From assembly GCF_000612505.1 (NCBI RefSeq), contig NZ_CP004078.1:5045001-5109000 (forward strand): 64,000 nucleotides of DNA, written 5' to 3'. Every line of letters starts with the position of its first letter. Within the stretch, counting starts at the first letter, position 1. Shown in pieces: positions 60,581-64,000 of the stretch. Below the pieces are notes generated by a model. That model worked only from the letters and a program-made list of their open reading frames with translations, was not told where the DNA came from and did no database searches. The position numbers and the translations under genes were made by a program. The stretch is from Paenibacillus sabinae T27. GTDB taxonomy: Bacteria; Bacillota; Bacilli; Paenibacillales; Paenibacillaceae.

Positions 60581-61507
60581 TTACCCCGCAATTGCCGCGA
60601 TAAGCATGGGAAGCACCAGGAAGGAGGACAGCGTCGTCCAAAGAATGCAGCGGGAGACAACCGAGGGTGACGCTCCATAACGTTCCGCCAGGACAACCCC
60701 GTTAACCGCCACCGGCATGGAAGCAAGGATAAAAAGCACCGAATGGAGCGTTCCCGTAATCCCGAGCAAGGCCAATATGACCAGGGCAAGCAGCGGTCCC
60801 GCCAGTACCCGCATCGCGATTCCCGTCCAGAACACCGAGCGTTCTCTCTTGACCCCTGGCATCATGCCGACCTTCATCATTTGCGCGCCCAGAATGGCCA
60901 GCACTACCGGAGAGTATGCGCCCGCCGCCATCGTAACTCCCTTCTCCACTTCAACTGGCAGATGCAGGTGAAAGGCCCGGAGCAGCACCGCCAGTATGGC
61001 GGCGTAGATCGCGGGGAGGGAGAACACCGATTTAACGGCATTTTTCACGGAAAAATGGGACCTTGCCGCAAAATAAATCCCGATCGTGTTGACGATAATC
61101 ATCTGGCCAATGACATACACGGAGGCTTTGTCGAGTCCCGCTTGACCAAAGGCGAGCAGCACGAGCGGAAGGCCGTAGTTCACGCTGTTGGTAAAGGTGG
61201 AAACCAGCGTAAGCCCGGCCCGGTCCGGTGAGGAGAACTTCAACACCCGGCCCATCGCCGCCGCCGCGCCCCAGAGAACCACCAGATTCGATAAGGAGAA
61301 CGCCAGCGTCAGATAGATATCATCAAATGAAATTTCCGCGTGTAACAGCGTATCCAGAATAATGGCCGGGCTTAAAAAATACAGGTACAGAATAAGCAGC
61401 GGCTTCGTGTCCAGACGCTTAAAGCGTTCCAGCAGCGCGCCGGAAATAACCGGAATCGACAAAGGGACGATGACTTCAAGCAGCGTGGACAGCACGGTTT
61501 GGATCAC
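60581..61507 (-). CDS. AEC-family (auxin efflux carrier-like) transporter
   Basis: A 308-residue membrane protein with ten helices in two halves. [16 protein letters not shown] and [29 protein letters not shown] are characteristic of AEC proteins, which move carboxylates or related metabolites. GTG start seven bases after GAGGTG. Transcribed alone. Substrate unknown. Confidence 0.84.
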   Translation of the reverse strand: MIQTVLSTLLEVIVPLSIPVISGALLERFKRLDTKPLLILYLYFLSPAIILDTLLHAEISFDDIYLTLAFSLSNLVVLWGAAAAMGRVLKFSSPDRAGLTLVSTFTNSVNYGLPLVLLAFGQAGLDKASVYVIGQMIIVNTIGIYFAARSHFSVKNAVKSVFSLPAIYAAILAVLLRAFHLHLPVEVEKGVTMAAGAYSPVVLAILGAQMMKVGMMPGVKRERSVFWTGIAMRVLAGPLLALVILALLGITGTLHSVLFILASMPVAVNGVVLAERYGASPSVVSRCILWTTLSSFLVLPMLIAAIAG

Positions 61508-61666
61508 GAACGGGCACCTCGTTATGTAGAATATTTCCTTCTACTATACCCCCGTGCTGACAGGCCGTCCAAGACTTGTAAGCAATATTCCCGATAGATA
61601 CCGCCTATATAATCAGTACTTATTGAAAGGGTATCCGGTTGAAAAGGTATCCGGCGCAGCAGGAGA

Positions 61667-61957
61667 TTAACGCTCCGGCAGATGTTCCTTGCAAAAGGCT
61701 TCCAGCTCTTCCTCTTCGTCATCTTCCAAATCGAAGTCGAGCAGCTTCTGCGTCGTCGTCTCGATCAGATCGTAAGTTACGACGCTTACCTGCCCACCAT
61801 CCTCTTTGACAATGACCCGCACGGTGACCCCGTTCTCCGAGTACAGCTCGTCCTCTTCCGGGACGTTCAGGTTGATCATGAACTCATAACGGTTTCCCGC
61901 AATAATACCGAACGGGTCCGGGACCTGCTCGGCTGTGTAACCCGATATTTCAAGCAT
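61667..61957 (-). CDS. Small acidic conserved protein (DUF6509-like)
   Basis: A 96-residue acidic cytosolic protein (ends DFDLEDDEEEELEAFCKEH) with the start LEISGYTAEQVPDPFGIIAGNRYEFMI. It matches, from memory, a conserved Bacillales family of unknown function (DUF6509). Start follows AAGGAG. No link to its neighbours is visible. Confidence 0.65.
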   Translation of the reverse strand: MLEISGYTAEQVPDPFGIIAGNRYEFMINLNVPEEDELYSENGVTVRVIVKEDGGQVSVVTYDLIETTTQKLLDFDLEDDEEEELEAFCKEHLPER

Positions 61958-62334
61958 GTATATCGCTCCTTTTCTTCGTTCAGGAAATCATCATAGCACA
62001 GGCCCGGCAGGCTCCGCCAGATGGACCGCGCGTTCCCGGTCAAGGTGCTTTGGCCCTCTTCATTTCAGCCTTTCCGTCTGCGGACGCTTGTACAACAGGG
62101 TGGCCAAAAATAAAGGCCATGTCAAGACACTTAAGCTTCTTGGCATGGCGCGGGACCTGTTCTCTTAGCCGATCATTGGCTGCTGATCATTGGCTGCTGA
62201 TCATGGCTGTCGGTCATTTGTTGGAGCGCCATCATATTAGTAGTTCTGTATAGAACTATCATTTGTAGAATCGCGTCGCCATGCGTCGCCTCTAGGAGAA
62301 CGCCGCTGTCGTTTGAAGGCGAAAAATGATGGAG
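61958..62334. other. Intergenic region with short repeats, no gene
   Basis: A stretch of 377 bases with no credible reading frame. It contains the tandem repeat at 62171-62210 and the perfect palindrome TAGTTCT-GTAT-AGAACTA near 62241-62258, the latter perhaps the terminator of the transporter gene. Confidence 0.55.
62171..62210. repeat. Short tandem repeat of 14 bases
   Basis: GATCATTGGCTGCT occurs at 62171-62184 and 62185-62198, followed by a degenerate third copy to 62210. Confidence 0.8.
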
Positions 62335-63750
62335 TCAGACGAGAAACATGGCGACTACGGTGGTGACGGCAAGGCCGATAAGCACGGGCTTGAGGTTGCG
62401 GCGCGCCAGTTCGAACGGACTGACGCCGCAGATGGCCGCTGCCGGGATGAGGGCCCAGGGAATGAGCGTGCCGCCGCCGACCCAAATGGCGGCGATCTGG
62501 CCAAGCGCCGTCAACGTATCGGCACCGGAGCCGATGGCGGCGGCGAACAGATGCGCGACGGAACCGGCGAGCGAGATGCCGGAGAAGCCGGAGCCGTCAA
62601 GACCGGTGATGGCGCCGGTGACGGTTAGCGTGACTGCGCCGACGATGCCGTTCAGCGGCACGGAGTTCGCCAGCGCCACGCCCAGGTCATTGACGATGCC
62701 GTGCGAGGCTTCGGGAAGGACGGTGCCGAACAGCTCGGTGAAAGCCGAGTCGCCGAGGTAGAAGAAAGCCGCGATCGGAATGACGGGGCCGAAGACTTTG
62801 AAGCCGAAGACGAAGCCGTCGATGAGGTAGGAGGTGATCTGCTCGAGCCCCTGATTGCGGTGCGCGAGCAAGGTAACGAAGATTAAAATGAGGACGGCGG
62901 TGCCGCCGATCAGAGCGGTCGCGTCGCCGCCTTGAAGATGCAGAAGGAACATCGCAGCCACATCGGCGAGAAACAGAAGCGGAATGAGGATGGCCAGCGA
63001 TTTTTTCATCCGGGGATGAAGTATGGCCGGGTGAAGAGGGGGAGAAGATGGCTCCCCGAATACGCCCGATGTCCGCCCCGCCGAGACGAGTCCGTCTCTC
63101 CAGGTCCCCTTCTTCTGATCTCTGCGCATTATCCAGAAGGCGGCGGCGGTCGTCACGATTCCCATGACCGCGACGAGCGGAACGCTCGCCTCCATCACGC
63201 CGGCGACCGGCAGGCCCGCGGCGTCCGCCGTCAGCTTAGGCGCCCCTTGGATAATGTAGTCGCCGGAGAGGGCGATGCCGTGGCCGAACAGATTCATGGC
63301 CATCGCGGCTCCGAGCGCGGGCAGGCCGACCCGGAGCGCCACCGGCAGCAGGACCGCACCAACCAGAGCGACAGCCGGCGAAGGCCAGAAAAAGAGGGAG
63401 GTAACCAGCATTATGATGCCGATTCCCCAATACGCCATCGCCGGCGTGCGCAGAAACCGGGTCAGCGGTGACACCATCGTTTCATTGATGCCGGTAATCA
63501 TCAGCACCCGGCTCATCGCCACAATAATGGAAATGATCATAATCGTTCCCATCAATTCTTTTGTTGCGTAGACAAAGGAGTTGAACACACCGGATACCGA
63601 ACCGCCGAGCGTCTCCGTCGCCAGAAGCCCCAAGACAAAGATGCCGGCCACGCAAATCATCGTCGTGTCGCGCCGCCTGATCAGCAGCGCCATGATGAAT
63701 ACGATAAACGCCAAATAGACGTAATGGATTGCCGTTAACTGGATTCCCAT
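62335..63750 (-). CDS. Polytopic transporter of unknown substrate (ion-transporter-superfamily type)
   Basis: A 471-residue membrane protein with about eleven helices, a cytoplasmic loop near 220-255 and re-entrant-looking Gly/Pro-rich stretches (SLFFWPSPAVALVGAVLLP, NSVPLNGIVGAVTL). The layout resembles the CitM/GntP/DcuC-like superfamily, but I cannot name the family. ATG at 63750 after GGGAGCG. It lies next to the end of an EcsC-like gene. Confidence 0.68.
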   Translation of the reverse strand: MGIQLTAIHYVYLAFIVFIMALLIRRRDTTMICVAGIFVLGLLATETLGGSVSGVFNSFVYATKELMGTIMIISIIVAMSRVLMITGINETMVSPLTRFLRTPAMAYWGIGIIMLVTSLFFWPSPAVALVGAVLLPVALRVGLPALGAAMAMNLFGHGIALSGDYIIQGAPKLTADAAGLPVAGVMEASVPLVAVMGIVTTAAAFWIMRRDQKKGTWRDGLVSAGRTSGVFGEPSSPPLHPAILHPRMKKSLAILIPLLFLADVAAMFLLHLQGGDATALIGGTAVLILIFVTLLAHRNQGLEQITSYLIDGFVFGFKVFGPVIPIAAFFYLGDSAFTELFGTVLPEASHGIVNDLGVALANSVPLNGIVGAVTLTVTGAITGLDGSGFSGISLAGSVAHLFAAAIGSGADTLTALGQIAAIWVGGGTLIPWALIPAAAICGVSPFELARRNLKPVLIGLAVTTVVAMFLV

Positions 63751-63826
63751 GGCAGAAATCGCTCCCTTAACCTATAGCCTTGATACTATAAGCTATGCGG
63801 GAGCCCAGCAGGCGGTTCATGCGCCT

Positions 63827-64000
63827 CTATGTAGAGCGGGTTTGCATTTCGCCTATTTCGTCCAGCCTGGCCAGTATTCTCCGCTTGCGGTACAGCATCA
63901 TGGCCGCTTCCGCCACCGCCTTCAGCATCTCCCGGTTCGTGTATGCGCCGAAGAACATCCCCACGACAGGAATCGTCTGCAGCAGCTTCTTCGAGCTCCA
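63827..64000 (-). CDS. EcsC-family protein, C-terminal end (partial at window edge)
   Basis: The minus strand is open from the window end to a TAG at 63829-63827, giving 57 residues. The sequence (LLQTIPVVGMFFGAYTNR...AMMLYRKRRILARL) matches the C-terminus of EcsC-family proteins, whose role is uncertain. The rest of the gene is outside the window. Confidence 0.7.
   Translation of the reverse strand, partial: WSSKKLLQTIPVVGMFFGAYTNREMLKAVAEAAMMLYRKRRILARLDEIGEMQTRST

Noticed and set aside
62171..62210. Tandem repeat considered as a CRISPR array
   Set aside because: The units are only 14 bases and have no spacers between them.

Overview
The window looks like a stretch of chromosome from a GC-rich, low-copy-repeat Gram-positive bacterium of the Paenibacillus type (order Paenibacillales). 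The evidence is the strong AGGAGG-type ribosome binding sites, the many TTG and GTG starts, TTGACA/TATAAT promoters, and the gene families present: MprF, an xpt guanine riboswitch, mhq-like genes, hxlAB, WG-repeat and copper-amine-oxidase-N secreted proteins. Species assignment is an inference. No rRNA, tRNA, prophage or CRISPR array was seen.

Layout. 1-2.4 kb: end of an ECF vitamin/metal transporter operon whose last gene fuses the second ATPase to the EcfT membrane subunit. 2.6-6.3 kb: a flavin-binding lipoprotein and mprF. 6.5-12 kb: a WG-repeat secreted protein, two drug/metabolite exporters and a membrane glycosyltransferase. 12-16.4 kb: a TetR/SDR pair and a quinone/electrophile-response operon (MarR regulator, DoxX, ring-cleaving dioxygenase, esterase) with a shared operator. 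16.7-18.3 kb: mqnB-mqnD of the futalosine menaquinone pathway. 18-27 kb: mixed metabolic genes, a LysR/exporter/flavin-reductase divergon, an aldo/keto reductase and a secreted subtilase. 27-29.5 kb: hcp and a divergent Crp/Fnr regulator around a perfect dyad. 29.6-34.3 kb: a c-di-GMP group (HD-GYP, secreted helical protein, sensor-GGDEF-EAL). 34.5-37.1 kb: sucrose phosphorylase and its LacI-type regulator. 37.1-39.3 kb: a yciI-like gene cleanly split by a complete IS200/IS605 element (tnpA, tnpB, predicted omega RNA). 39.5-45.3 kb: an LLM oxidoreductase, pepT, the formaldehyde-fixing hxlA-hxlB-hxlR group and a MATE exporter. 46-48 kb: an AAA+ ATPase with a TPR-membrane partner. 48-53.7 kb: rpmE2, a GNAT protein, a potassium channel and a tightly coupled envelope operon (DUF350, lipoprotein, glutathionylspermidine-synthase-like ATP-grasp, Ser/Gly-rich exported protein). 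54-64 kb: a TetR/SMR unit, a guanine-riboswitch-controlled xpt, a Gfo/Idh oxidoreductase with an operator, an autoregulated AHSA1/ArsR pair, two transporters and the end of an EcsC-like gene.

The most promising under-described material is the envelope operon at 50.5-53.7 kb, which resembles the E. coli yjfL-yjfM-yjfC arrangement and is followed by a K+ channel gene, and the nearby AAA+/TPR-membrane pair. The most cleanly provable event is the IS605 insertion: joining the flanks rebuilds an 83-residue YciI-like protein in frame, and the predicted TnpB guide is the yciI sequence itself. Several promoter/operator arrangements (12.9, 15.9/16.5, 28.8, 34.45, 58.5 and 60.5 kb) can be read directly.
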